Source: Caulobacteraceae bacterium
Lineage (GTDB): Bacteria > Pseudomonadota > Alphaproteobacteria > Caulobacterales > Caulobacteraceae
Assembly (NCBI GenBank): GCA_025450315.1
Contig: JANWHQ010000045.1
Location: forward strand, 1-64,000
Direction: 5' to 3'
Length of the DNA: 64,000 nucleotides
Shown: positions 19,076-28,761 of the stretch, piece after piece
Layout: every line of letters begins with the position of its first letter
Numbering within the stretch: the first letter of the stretch is position 1
The notes under the pieces: model-generated
What the model saw: the letters and a program-made list of their open reading frames with translations, nothing else
What the model was told of the DNA's origin: nothing
Database searches by the model: none
Position numbers and translations under genes: made by a program

Positions 19076-19583
19076 CGGCGGCGGCCTTCTGGAAGTCGGC
19101 TGGTTTCATCTGCGGCATGGCCTCCAGGAACGCCACCAGGTCCCAGATGTCGTCATCGCTCATGGTGATCCCCCAGGCGGGCATGCCGGTCATCTTCACG
19201 CCGTTCTTCACCACCCAGAACAGCTGGCCGCGCGTCCACTGCCGCGAGGCGTCCAGCAGGAAAGGCGGCGGCGGGTTCATTCCCTGGACCCAGGTTGCGC
19301 GCGCCACGCCCGGGCCGCCGTGGCAGACCAAGCATCGCTGCTCGTACAGATGCATCCCGGCGACGGTCTGGGCCGGGGTGAAGGCCGCCGGAGGGCGCAC
19401 GTCCTCCGCGCCTTGGCGCACGGAATGGATCATGGTCGTGTGGGTCGCCCAGGCGGTCACGATATTGTGCGGCGTGGAGGCGCGGGTGTCGAAGGCGCCG
19501 GTCTCGATCACCACCAGGCCAGTGGCGCCGAACGCCGCCAGGGTCAGGATCACGCCGCCGAGCAGCCAGGCCCAACCTCTCAT
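19044..19583 (-). CDS. c-type cytochrome
   Basis: CLVCHGGPGVARATWVQGMNPPPPFL ... MTGMPAWGITMSDDDIWDLVAFLEAMP. Confidence 0.85.
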   Translation of the reverse strand: MRGWAWLLGGVILTLAAFGATGLVVIETGAFDTRASTPHNIVTAWATHTTMIHSVRQGAEDVRPPAAFTPAQTVAGMHLYEQRCLVCHGGPGVARATWVQGMNPPPPFLLDASRQWTRGQLFWVVKNGVKMTGMPAWGITMSDDDIWDLVAFLEAMPQMKPADFQKAAAVRSPSGPGPR

Positions 19584-19939
19584 CTCAGCGTCTCGAGGTA
19601 GGCGGCGGCGTCCCTCGCCTGCTGTTCGGAGAGGCCCATGTCCGGCATGGCGTTACCGGGAACAGCGGCCTGCGGCGCGCGCAGCCAGGCGACGAGGTTG
19701 TCCGGGGTGTTGGCCATCACGCCGGCGATCATCGTGCGGCTGGCCAGGCCGCGGAGGGGCGGTCCGGCCAAGCCGTCCGCGAAGATGACCCCGGGGATGA
19801 TGTGGCAGGAGCCGCATTGGGCCTGGCCGATCACGAAATGACCTCGGTCGGCATCGCCGATTGCGGTCGGCGCGCTGCGCCCGCAGGCGGCGAGACCCAG
19901 GCCAAGCACGGCCAGAACCGAAACGACGACAATCCGCAT
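19580..19939 (-). CDS. c-type cytochrome lipoprotein
   Basis: lipobox LAAC; QCGSCHIIPGVIFADGLAGPPL ... PGNAMPDMGLSEQQARDAAAYLETLR. Confidence 0.88.
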   Translation of the reverse strand: MRIVVVSVLAVLGLGLAACGRSAPTAIGDADRGHFVIGQAQCGSCHIIPGVIFADGLAGPPLRGLASRTMIAGVMANTPDNLVAWLRAPQAAVPGNAMPDMGLSEQQARDAAAYLETLR

Positions 19940-20152
19940 TTCCAATCCGCGATCACTTCGGCGGGCGTTGGCGCGCCGGCCTTGCATCTCCTGGCGGCGC
20001 TGATCGACCCCGACCTCCAAGCCCGCCGAGCTCTGACTTCGCAGTCGGTGGAACCCGTCGCCTGGACACTGGTTCCCGGTCGTTGCGGGCCGTCGCGCGC
20101 AGATGGCCGGACGGTTAATAAAATATCCCATAGTGATGCAACCGCGCACGGC

Positions 20153-21019
20153 ATGATTGCGTTCCTCACGGGCGAAGGACCAGAGGGCGGGACCGTGGCG
20201 GGGCGGCAAATTCCTATTCCCTATTGCGGAACGCCGCCCGATCCGGGGCAGCTTCTGCATCGCTGGAACCTTGATCCGGTGCTGATCGCGGCGCTGGCGG
20301 TTATCTGGGCGGCCTATGCCATCGGCGCTTCCCGCGCCGGCGCGGGCCGGCGGGAGAAGACGTTCTTCCATTGCGGATGGGCGCTCACGGCGGCGGCGCT
20401 GATCTCGCCGCTGTGCCCCTTGTCGGTTTCCCTGTTCGCCGCCCGCGTGGGACAGCACATGATCCTGACCCTGGTCGCCGCCCCCCTGGTGGCCGCCGGT
20501 CGCCCCGGCCTGGCGTTGCGCGGCCTGCTGGGACGGCGCTGTCCGCTGCCCGCGCGCGGCGAGGGCGCGGCCAAGAGCGCGGTGCTGGCGGCGGGACTGT
20601 TCTGGGCGCTGCTCTGGTACTGGCACGCGCCGGGCCCCTACGCGGCCACCTTCGAGAGCACCGTGGTCTACTGGACCATGCACCTGACGGTGTACGGGTC
20701 GGCCCTGTGGCTGTGGAGCGCCCTGCTCGCCCAGCCGCACCGGCAGCCGGTCTGGACCATCGCGGCGGGCCTGGTGTCGACCGCCCAGATGGGCCTGCTG
20801 GGGGCGTTGATCACCCTTGCCCCCCGCGCGCTCTATGCGCCGCATTTCACCACCACCTTCGCCTGGGGCCTGACTCCCCTTCAGGACCAGCAGCTGGGCG
20901 GGGCCATCATGTGGGTCCCCGGTTGCGCGGTGTTCCTGATGGCCGCCATGGCCGAGCTGTCGGCCCTGCTGACGGATCCCGCCGAACGCCTGCCGCGCCT
21001 GAGGGCGATGACGCGATGA
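20153..21019 (+). CDS. CtaG-family (caa3_CtaG-like) cytochrome c oxidase assembly membrane protein
   Basis: polytopic; VGQHMILTLVAAPLVAAGRPGLALR, FWALLWYWHAPGPYAATFESTVVYWTMHLTV. Confidence 0.85.
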   Translation: MIAFLTGEGPEGGTVAGRQIPIPYCGTPPDPGQLLHRWNLDPVLIAALAVIWAAYAIGASRAGAGRREKTFFHCGWALTAAALISPLCPLSVSLFAARVGQHMILTLVAAPLVAAGRPGLALRGLLGRRCPLPARGEGAAKSAVLAAGLFWALLWYWHAPGPYAATFESTVVYWTMHLTVYGSALWLWSALLAQPHRQPVWTIAAGLVSTAQMGLLGALITLAPRALYAPHFTTTFAWGLTPLQDQQLGGAIMWVPGCAVFLMAAMAELSALLTDPAERLPRLRAMTR

Positions 21020-22062
21020 GGCGGCGCACGGGGGAGAGGCTCGGACGCGCGGCGCGGAGCGTTGCCGGATTGTCGGCGGCGTTGCTGGCGAAACCCGCGG
21101 CGGCCGCCACGCCGATGAGCTTTCTCGGAGGCTGGGGCTCCCGCGCCTATCCGGTCGTGGATCTCACCTGGGAGGCGCTGATCATCTCGATCGCCGTCTG
21201 CCTGATCATCACGCTCCTGGTCGCCTGGGGAGCGCTCGCGAAGCGCAGCCGCAGCGCCTTCGGGCCCATCGGCGCCGAGCCCGTGGAGCGCCGGCCCGGC
21301 GGCATGAAGTGGATCGTCTGGGGCGTGGGACTCTCGGTCATCCCGCTGGTGGTGACCCTGATCTGGACCGTGTCGGTGCTGGCGGCGGTCAACCAGCCGA
21401 AGGGCGCCGAGCCGTTCACCATCGAGGTGACCGGACATCAGTGGTGGTGGGAGGTCCGGTACAGGGATGCCGATCCCAGCCGGGTCTTCGTGACCGCCAA
21501 CGAGATCCACATCCCCGTCGGCCACCCCGTCCGCCTGGAGCTGAAGGGCGCGGACGTGATCCATTCGTTCTGGGTCCCGGCGCTGGCGGGCAAGACCGAC
21601 ACCATCCCGGGGCAAACCAACGTGACATGGCTGGAGGCCGACCGGGCGGGCCGCTACGTCGGGCAGTGCACCGAATACTGCGGCCTTCAACACGCCCATA
21701 TGGCGGTCTTCGTCATCGCCGATCCGCCGGCCGTGTTCGCGCATTGGTGGCAGAGCCAGCTGGCCGCCGCGGCCCCGCCCGCAACGGTCGAGGCCCAGCA
21801 GGGCCAAGCCCTGTTCGTGACCAAGTGCGGCTCCTGCCACACCGTCAACGGCACCATGGCCCAGGGCAAGGTGGCGCCCGACCTCACGCATCTGATGAGC
21901 CGCGCCACGATCGCCGCCGGCGCCGCGCCCAACACGCCCGCCGGCCTCTCGGGCTGGATCGCCAATCCCCAGGGCGTGAAGCCGGGGACCCTGATGCCGA
22001 CGCTCTATCTGTCCGGCCCGCAGCTCACGCAGGTGCGGGGCTACCTTGAGACGCTGAAGTGA
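21016..22062 (+). CDS. coxB: cytochrome c oxidase subunit II with C-terminal cytochrome c domain (caa3 type)
   Basis: CuA region IEVTGHQWWWEVRY..DVIHSFWVPALAGKTDTIPGQTN..GQCTEYCGLQHAHMAV; C-terminal CGSCHTVNGTMAQGKVAPDLTHL. Confidence 0.95.
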   Translation: MRRRTGERLGRAARSVAGLSAALLAKPAAAATPMSFLGGWGSRAYPVVDLTWEALIISIAVCLIITLLVAWGALAKRSRSAFGPIGAEPVERRPGGMKWIVWGVGLSVIPLVVTLIWTVSVLAAVNQPKGAEPFTIEVTGHQWWWEVRYRDADPSRVFVTANEIHIPVGHPVRLELKGADVIHSFWVPALAGKTDTIPGQTNVTWLEADRAGRYVGQCTEYCGLQHAHMAVFVIADPPAVFAHWWQSQLAAAAPPATVEAQQGQALFVTKCGSCHTVNGTMAQGKVAPDLTHLMSRATIAAGAAPNTPAGLSGWIANPQGVKPGTLMPTLYLSGPQLTQVRGYLETLK

Positions 22063-22072
22063 AGGGGACGTC

Positions 22073-24016
22073 ATGAGCGCCTCGGACATCTCGCGCACGC
22101 CCGACATCGTCCACGTGGACGAGGGCCTGCATCGCCGCCTCGAGGAGATCTGGAAAGGGCGGCCGGGGATCTACGGCTGGTTCGCCACCGTGGACCACAA
22201 GAAGCTGGGCGTCCGCTACATCGTCACCGCCTTCGCCTTCCTGATCCTGGGCGGGCTCGAAGCGCTGGTGATGCGGGTGCAGCTCTACCGGCCCGGCGAG
22301 CACCTGCTGACCCCGGACCAGTACAACCAGCTGTTCTCGACGCACGGGATGACGATGATCTTCCTCTATGCGTTCCCCGTCTTGTCGGGCTTCTCGATCT
22401 TCCTGTGGCCGCTGATCTTCGGCACGCGGGACATGGCTTTCCCGAGGCTGAACGCCTTCTCCTACTGGATCTTCCTGTTCTCGGGCCTGTTCATGTACTC
22501 GGGCTTCGTCATCGGCCAGGGACCCAACGACGGCTGGTTCAACTACGTCCCATTCGCCGAGCTTCCCTACAATCCAGGCCTGAACCAGGACTTCTACAGC
22601 CTGGGAATGATCTTCTTCGGCCTTTCGACCACCATCGGGGCCGCCAACTTCATCGCCACGTTCCTCAAGACCCGCGCGCCGGGCATGTCCCTCGGCCGGG
22701 TCCCGATCATGACCTGGGGGACAATCACCGCCTCGGCCGCCAACCTCCTGGTGGTGCCGGCCGTCAGCCTGGCCTTCCTGATGCTGTGGTTCGACCGGCA
22801 GTTCGGCATGCACTTCTTCGACACCGGGCAGGGCGGCCAACCGCTGCTCTGGCAGCACCTGTTCTGGATGTTCGGCCACCCATGGGTCTACGCCCTGGTG
22901 CTCCCGGCCATGGGAATGGTGCACGAGGGCCTGCCGGTGTTCTGTCGCCGGCCGCTGGTGGGCTACACGCCTGTCGCGCTCTCCACCGTCGCCACCATGA
23001 TCCTGGGCTTCGGGGTGTGGGTGCACCACATGTTCGCCACTGGCTTGCCGACGCTGGGCCTGTCGTTCTTCTCGGCCGCGTCGATCGTCATCGTGATTCC
23101 CAGCGCGGTGGCGGTGTTCGCCTGGATCGCCACCATCTGGACCGGGCGCGTGGTGTGGACCACCGCCTTCCTCTTCTTCGCCAGCATGATCGTGCTGTTC
23201 ACGATCGGCGGGGTTTCGGGCTTCATGACCGCCCTGGCCCCCGTCGACCTGCAGCTGACCGACACCTACTTCGTGGTGGCGCACATCCACTATGTGCTCA
23301 TCGGCATCAACGTCTTCCCGGTCTGCGGCGGCCTCTACTACTGGTTCCCCAAGTTCACCGGACGGATGCTCGACGAGCGCCTGGGGCGGTGGAACTTCTG
23401 GACCATGTTCGTCGGGTTCAACCTGTGCTTCCTGCCCATGCACCTGACCGGCCTGCTGGGCATGCCGCGCCGGATCTACACCTACCCGTCCGAGATGGGC
23501 TGGACCTTCCTGAATCAGGTCACGACGGTCGGGGCCTTCCTGTTCGCGCTGGGCGTCCTGCTGCTGATCGTCAACGTCGTCGTCAGCCTCCGGCGCGGCG
23601 CGTTCGCCGGGGCCAATCCGTGGGACAGCTACAGCCTGGAGTGGGCGATCCCGTCGCCCCCGCCGTCCTACGACTTCGCCGTGATCCCCACCGTCTCCAG
23701 CCGCTACCCCCTGTGGGAAGGCCGGCTGCGGAACGACGAGACCCTCTCCTCGGCCGAGGACGGGCCATCGCTGGAGCACGAGAAGGAGATGCTGCTCACC
23801 AGTTCGCTTGACGCCGATCCCACCCTGATCGTGAAGATGCCGGAGGACACCCTGACGCCGTTCGTGCTCAGCCTGGGCCTGACCGTCGGCTTCGTGGGCC
23901 TGCTGCTGCGGCTCTGGCCGCTGGCCGGCGCCGGCGCAGCGATCTGCATCCTCAGCCTCATCGTATGGGTCTGGCCCCGCCGCAAGCTGGCCCAGGTCGC
24001 GGAGGCACGGCTATGA
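22073..24016 (+). CDS. ctaD: cytochrome c oxidase subunit I
   Basis: WFATVDHKKLGVRYI, HPWVYALVLPAMGMVHE, VWVHHMFATGLP, LTDTYFVVAHIHYVLIGINVFPVCGGLYYWFPKFTGRM. Confidence 0.97.
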   Translation: MSASDISRTPDIVHVDEGLHRRLEEIWKGRPGIYGWFATVDHKKLGVRYIVTAFAFLILGGLEALVMRVQLYRPGEHLLTPDQYNQLFSTHGMTMIFLYAFPVLSGFSIFLWPLIFGTRDMAFPRLNAFSYWIFLFSGLFMYSGFVIGQGPNDGWFNYVPFAELPYNPGLNQDFYSLGMIFFGLSTTIGAANFIATFLKTRAPGMSLGRVPIMTWGTITASAANLLVVPAVSLAFLMLWFDRQFGMHFFDTGQGGQPLLWQHLFWMFGHPWVYALVLPAMGMVHEGLPVFCRRPLVGYTPVALSTVATMILGFGVWVHHMFATGLPTLGLSFFSAASIVIVIPSAVAVFAWIATIWTGRVVWTTAFLFFASMIVLFTIGGVSGFMTALAPVDLQLTDTYFVVAHIHYVLIGINVFPVCGGLYYWFPKFTGRMLDERLGRWNFWTMFVGFNLCFLPMHLTGLLGMPRRIYTYPSEMGWTFLNQVTTVGAFLFALGVLLLIVNVVVSLRRGAFAGANPWDSYSLEWAIPSPPPSYDFAVIPTVSSRYPLWEGRLRNDETLSSAEDGPSLEHEKEMLLTSSLDADPTLIVKMPEDTLTPFVLSLGLTVGFVGLLLRLWPLAGAGAAICILSLIVWVWPRRKLAQVAEARL

Positions 24017-24609
24017 CCGAAGTCGTCCTGACGCCTGGGCCCCTGCCGGTCGGGCCCCACGACAAGAAGAGCTCCACCTGGTGGGGCGTGCTCTGCCTCA
24101 TCGCCACCGAGGCCGCGCTCTTCTCCTATCTCGAGTTCAGCTACTACTATTTCGACGTGCAGCTGCCGCACAGTTGGCGGCCCGAGCCGCCGAAGCTGCA
24201 CTACGCCCTGCCCGATACCATCGTGCTTCTGGCCTCCAGCGTGTTCGTCTGGATCGCCGAGCGGGCGATCAAGCGGGGCGAGCGCGGCAAGGCCATGATC
24301 AACCTGATGATCGGCTTCGTGCTGGGCGTGATCTTCGTGGGCGTCCAGGGCCTGGAGTGGAGCGAGAAGACCTTCCGGCCCCAGACCGGTCCCTATGGCT
24401 CGCTCTATTTCACCACGACCGGCTTCCACATGGTCCACGTGATCGCCGGGCTGGGCGGGCTGTTCTTCATCATGCTCTGGCTCGGCATGGGACTGATCGA
24501 CTCCCGCCGCAACGCCGCCCTCTCCAACGTCGCGATCTACTGGCACTTCGTCGACGCCGTGTGGGTGACGCTGTTCTTCATGTTCTACATCAGCCCGCAC
24601 CTGTGGTGA
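24013..24609 (+). CDS. ctaE: cytochrome c oxidase subunit III
   Basis: FLGVQGLEW-type VGVQGLEWSEKTF, GSLYFTTTGFHMVHVIAGLGGLFFIMLWLG, YWHFVDAVWVTLFFMFYI. Confidence 0.95.
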   Translation: MTEVVLTPGPLPVGPHDKKSSTWWGVLCLIATEAALFSYLEFSYYYFDVQLPHSWRPEPPKLHYALPDTIVLLASSVFVWIAERAIKRGERGKAMINLMIGFVLGVIFVGVQGLEWSEKTFRPQTGPYGSLYFTTTGFHMVHVIAGLGGLFFIMLWLGMGLIDSRRNAALSNVAIYWHFVDAVWVTLFFMFYISPHLW

Positions 24610-24612
24610 GCC

Positions 24613-25053
24613 ATGACCAGGATCGTCCACACCACGGCGCCTCCCGCGATCCCAGCGCCCCATCTGCTGCGCCAGCTCGTCCGTCCGGTGTTCGGCGTCT
24701 TCGGCGCTCCAGCCGCCTGGATCGCCCAGCTCCTGCTGAACTACGCCCTGGCCGCCTACCCGTGCATGCCGAACGACATGCCCTACCCCGCGCCGCCTTC
24801 GAGCTGGGCGTGGGACCGGCCGGTGCTGTTCGTGGTGAACATTCTGGCCCTGATCGTGGCCCTGGCCGCCGCCGTGACGGCCACCGCCGACTGGCGCCGC
24901 ACGCGCGGGTGGAACCAGCACGGCGCCTTGCAGGCGCGAGCGACCCGGGTCCGCTTCCTGGCCTACTGCGGGCTCATGACGGGATGGGGATTCCTGCTCG
25001 CCATCGCCTTCAACACCGTCGACCTGATCGGGGTGCCGGCATGCTCGGGCTGA
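24613..25053 (+). CDS. hypothetical polytopic membrane protein in oxidase operon
   Basis: tightly packed between ctaE and cytochrome gene; several hydrophobic helices. Confidence 0.75.
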   Translation: MTRIVHTTAPPAIPAPHLLRQLVRPVFGVFGAPAAWIAQLLLNYALAAYPCMPNDMPYPAPPSSWAWDRPVLFVVNILALIVALAAAVTATADWRRTRGWNQHGALQARATRVRFLAYCGLMTGWGFLLAIAFNTVDLIGVPACSG

Positions 25054-25418
25054 AGCCGGCGCTGGCCCTCCTCGCCGCAGCCCTCGCCCTGGGCGCGGGC
25101 GCGGCGCAGGCGCGACCTCGGCCCCCCGGAGCGGCCGGCGGGGACGCGGCGCGGGGCCGCGCCCTCATCGCCAAGGAAGGCTGTGGGAGCTGCCACGAGA
25201 TCCCCGGCGTGGCTTCGGCCCACGGCCTGGTGGGCCCGCCGCTCGATCACATGGCGCGCCGGACCACCATCGCCGGCATGCTGCCCAATACGCCCCAGAA
25301 CATGGTCCGCTGGATCGAGGCCCCTCAGAGCGTCGTGCCCGGCAACGCCATGCCCAACATGGAGATCAACGACCATGACGCACGCGACGTCGCGGCCTAT
25401 CTCTATACGCTGCGCTGA
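25041..25418 (+). CDS. c-type cytochrome
   Basis: EGCGSCHEIPGVASAHGLVGPPLDHMARRTTIAGMLPNTPQNMVRWIEAPQSVVPGNAMPNM. Confidence 0.9.
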   Translation: MLGLKPALALLAAALALGAGAAQARPRPPGAAGGDAARGRALIAKEGCGSCHEIPGVASAHGLVGPPLDHMARRTTIAGMLPNTPQNMVRWIEAPQSVVPGNAMPNMEINDHDARDVAAYLYTLR

Positions 25419-27261
25419 CCCCCCGGCCCGCCGCCGCACGGGCGCCCGCGCCTTGCTGGGCCTTGCCTGCGCCGCCGCTCTCCTCGCCGGATGCAACAAG
25501 GGAGGCGGGGTGACCGCCACACCGCCGCCGGAGGGCGGCCAGGTGCAGGCCAACAACGTCTCCACCGCGGACAACGGCGAGTGGACCATGCCGGCCCACG
25601 ACTATGCGTCCACCCGGTTCTCCGGCCTGAACGAGATCGACAACTCCAATGTCGGCCGCATGCAGGTGGCCTTCACCTTCTCCACGGGGGTCGACAAGGG
25701 CCAGGAAGCCGCCCCGATCGTGGCGAACAACACCATGTATATCGTGGCGCCCTATCCGAACTACGTCTTCGCCCTGGACCTGACGAAACCTGGCGCGCCC
25801 TTGAAGTGGGAGTACAAGCCCAACCCTTCGCCGGCCAGCCAGGGGGTCGCCTGCTGCGACGTGGTCAACCGCGGCGCCGTCTATTCCAACGGCAAGCTGT
25901 TCTTCAACACCCTGGACGGAGCGACGATCGCGCTCGACGCCAACACCGGCAAGGAGATCTGGCGCACCCAGCTGGGCGACATCAACAAGGGCGAGAGCGT
26001 CACCATGGCGCCCCTGGTGGTGAAGGATAAGGTCCTCGTCGGCGTCTCGGGCGGCGAGTTCGGCGTGCGCGGATGGCTGCAGGCGCTCGACGCCAACACC
26101 GGCAAGGTCGTCTGGAAGGCCTACCACACCGGCCCCGACAAGGATGTGCTGATCGGGGCGGACTTCCATCCCTACTATGCCGAAGACCGAGGCAAGGATC
26201 TCGGGGTGTCGACCTGGCCGCCGGACGCCTGGAAGATCGGCGGCGGCTCCATGTGGGGCTGGATCACCTACGATCCGAGCCTGAACCTGATCTTCTACGG
26301 CACCGGCAACCCGGGCCCCTGGAACGCCACCCAGCGCCCCGGCGACAACAAATGGACGGCCGGCATCTTCGCCCGCGACCCCGACACCGGGGCCGCGAAA
26401 TGGTTCTACCAGATGAACCCGCACGACGAGCACGACTACGACGGGATCAACGAGATCCTGGAGCTGACCGTGCCGGTGAACGGCCTGCCGCGGAAGGTGC
26501 TGCTGCACCCGGACCGCAACGGCTATCTCTATGAAATGGACCCGTCCACCGGCCAGGTGCTGGCGGCCGATCCCTATGGCTACATCAACTCCACCAAGGG
26601 TGTGGACCTGCGGACGGGCCGGATCATCGTCAATCCGGACAAGTCGCCCAAGCTCGGCAGCGTCGTCCGCGACATCTGTCCCACGGCCTCCGGCGCCAAG
26701 GACTGGGAGCCGTCGTCCTACTCTCCCCGCACCGGCCTGATGTACCTGCCGCACGAGAACCTCTGCATGGACTGGCAGGACATGCAGACCAACTACATCT
26801 CTGGCACCCCCTACGTCGGCGCCGAGGTGGTGATGAAGCCGGGGCCCGGCGGCAACCGGGGCTTCCTGACGGCCTGGGACCCGGTCCATCGCAAGATCGC
26901 CTGGCAGGTGAAGGAGGACCTTCCCGTGTGGTCAGGCACGGTGACCACGGCCGGAGACCTGGTCTTCTATGGAACCATGGACGGCTGGTTCAAGGCAGTC
27001 GACGCGCGCAGCGGCCAGCTCCGATGGCAGTTCAAGACAGGCTCCGGGATCATCGGGCAGCCGGTCGCCTACAAGGGTCCGGACGGCCACGAATACATCG
27101 CCGTGCTTTCCGGCGTCGGCGGCTGGTCCGGCGCCATCGTCTCGGGAAACCTGGATCCGCACGACAAGACCAGCGCGCTCGGCTTCGTCGGCGCCATGGC
27201 GGACCTCAAGCAGAAGAGCACGCCGGGAGGGACTCTCTATGTCTTCACCCTGCCTCACTGA
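25375..27261 (+). CDS. PQQ-dependent alcohol dehydrogenase, predicted lanthanide-type (Asp-x-Asp motif)
   Basis: vicinal CC (GVACCDVVN), GTGNPGPWNATQRPGDNKW, MNPHDEHDYDGINEILE, HPDRNGYLYEMDPSTG. Confidence 0.92.
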   Translation: MTHATSRPISIRCADPPARRRTGARALLGLACAAALLAGCNKGGGVTATPPPEGGQVQANNVSTADNGEWTMPAHDYASTRFSGLNEIDNSNVGRMQVAFTFSTGVDKGQEAAPIVANNTMYIVAPYPNYVFALDLTKPGAPLKWEYKPNPSPASQGVACCDVVNRGAVYSNGKLFFNTLDGATIALDANTGKEIWRTQLGDINKGESVTMAPLVVKDKVLVGVSGGEFGVRGWLQALDANTGKVVWKAYHTGPDKDVLIGADFHPYYAEDRGKDLGVSTWPPDAWKIGGGSMWGWITYDPSLNLIFYGTGNPGPWNATQRPGDNKWTAGIFARDPDTGAAKWFYQMNPHDEHDYDGINEILELTVPVNGLPRKVLLHPDRNGYLYEMDPSTGQVLAADPYGYINSTKGVDLRTGRIIVNPDKSPKLGSVVRDICPTASGAKDWEPSSYSPRTGLMYLPHENLCMDWQDMQTNYISGTPYVGAEVVMKPGPGGNRGFLTAWDPVHRKIAWQVKEDLPVWSGTVTTAGDLVFYGTMDGWFKAVDARSGQLRWQFKTGSGIIGQPVAYKGPDGHEYIAVLSGVGGWSGAIVSGNLDPHDKTSALGFVGAMADLKQKSTPGGTLYVFTLPH

Positions 27262-27790
27262 GCCGCGCCGGCTCGCCCTGGCGCTGGCCCTCGCGCTGGG
27301 AGCCGCAGGCTGTCACGCCAGCCCGCCGGCGGCCGCCACTGCCCCCCCCGCGCAGCAATCGCCGCAACCGGTGGTCCTGTCCGAGCTCCTGCCGGGCGGC
27401 GCCCAGCCGCAGCCGGAGGACCCGCGGGGCAAGATCTACGACGGCAACCCGTACTACATCTCCCAGGGCAAGCAGTATTACGCCTGGTACAACTGCAGCG
27501 GCTGCCACTTCAACGGCGGCGGGGGCATCGGCCCCGCCTTCATGGACAAGGTCTGGATCTACGGCGGGCGGATCGACCAGATCTACAACTCCATCGCCGA
27601 AGGCCGTCCGAACGGCATGCCGACCTGGCGCCAGAAGATCCCCGACGGGCAGATCTGGGAGATCGCCGCTTACGTGCGCTCGCTCTCCACGCCGCAGGTC
27701 AAGGCGGAACAGCCGCCCAACGCGGCGCCGCCTCCGGTCCAGCCGCCGGCCACGCCCAACCACCAGGGCGGACAGACCAGCCCTTCATGA
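27239..27790 (+). CDS. c-type cytochrome (alcohol dehydrogenase-associated, XoxG-like position)
   Basis: lipobox AAGC; NCSGCHFNGGGGIGPAFMD ... NGMPTWRQKIPDGQIWEIAAYVRSL. Confidence 0.88.
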   Translation: MSSPCLTEPRRLALALALALGAAGCHASPPAAATAPPAQQSPQPVVLSELLPGGAQPQPEDPRGKIYDGNPYYISQGKQYYAWYNCSGCHFNGGGGIGPAFMDKVWIYGGRIDQIYNSIAEGRPNGMPTWRQKIPDGQIWEIAAYVRSLSTPQVKAEQPPNAAPPPVQPPATPNHQGGQTSPS

Positions 27791-28761
27791 TCGGCAAGGG
27801 CGCTTGGGCCGTCGTTCTGGTCGCGGCGCTGGCCGGCTGCGCCCAGCCGCAGGTGGCGCGGCACATGGCCTATGTGTCCGACGAACAGGGCAATGTCGTC
27901 CACGTGATCGACGGGACCTCCGACCGGCTGGTCGGCGACATCCCGGTGGGGGGCCGTCCGCGCGGGATGGCCGTCAGCGCCGACGGCAGGACCCTCTATG
28001 TGGCCGCCGGCAACGCCAATCGGATCGACGTGGTGGATCTGGCCTCCCGCCGCGTGGTCGACCACCTTCCCTCGGGCCCGGATCCCGAACGTTTCGCCCT
28101 CAGCCCCGATGGGTCGGCCCTCTATGTCGCCAATGAAAACGACAGCAAGGCCTCCAAGATCGACATCGGGGCCAAGCGCATCGTCTGGCAGACGTCGGTC
28201 GGCCCCGAGCCGGAGGGAATGGCGGTGAGCCCGGATGGCCGATGGGTGATCTGCACCTCCGAGTCGGCCAGCCTGGTGCATTTCATCCGCGCCGCCGACG
28301 GCCGGCTGGTGCAGAGCGTCCTGGTCGGCACCCGCCCGCGCGACGCCCGCTTCAGCCCCGACGGCCGGCGGCTCTGGGTCAGCTCCGAGGCGCGCGCCAC
28401 CGTCGCCGTGTTCGACACCGCCACGCGGCGGATGATCCGCACCGTCGATTTCGAGGACGATCCGATTTCACCCGACGTCCAGGCCGTGGGCCTCGCCATG
28501 ACCCGCAAGGGCGACCGGCTCTACGTCGGCCTCGGCCGGGGGGACCACGTCGCCGAGATCGACACGGCCTCGGGCCGGATCCTTCGCTACTTCCGCGTCG
28601 GCCACCGCACCTGGGGCGTGGCCCTGTCGCCCGACGAGCGGCGGCTCTATGCCGCGAACGGCCTGTCGGGGGATGTGTCGGTGATCGACCTGAAGTCGGG
28701 CCGGACCGTCGCGACGGTCAAGGTCGGAGGCAGACCCTGGGGCGCGGTGACCGCGCCATGA
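27787..28761 (+). CDS. YVTN-type beta-propeller protein (PQQ-dependent catabolism-associated type)
   Basis: repeated AYVSDEQGNVVHVIDGTSDRLVGDIPVGGRPRGMAVSADGRTLYVA repeats. Confidence 0.85.
   Translation: MIGKGAWAVVLVAALAGCAQPQVARHMAYVSDEQGNVVHVIDGTSDRLVGDIPVGGRPRGMAVSADGRTLYVAAGNANRIDVVDLASRRVVDHLPSGPDPERFALSPDGSALYVANENDSKASKIDIGAKRIVWQTSVGPEPEGMAVSPDGRWVICTSESASLVHFIRAADGRLVQSVLVGTRPRDARFSPDGRRLWVSSEARATVAVFDTATRRMIRTVDFEDDPISPDVQAVGLAMTRKGDRLYVGLGRGDHVAEIDTASGRILRYFRVGHRTWGVALSPDERRLYAANGLSGDVSVIDLKSGRTVATVKVGGRPWGAVTAP

Noticed and set aside
22025-24921. long minus-strand ORFs opposite ctaD/ctaE
   Set aside because: Shadow ORFs; the opposite strand encodes unambiguous oxidase subunits.
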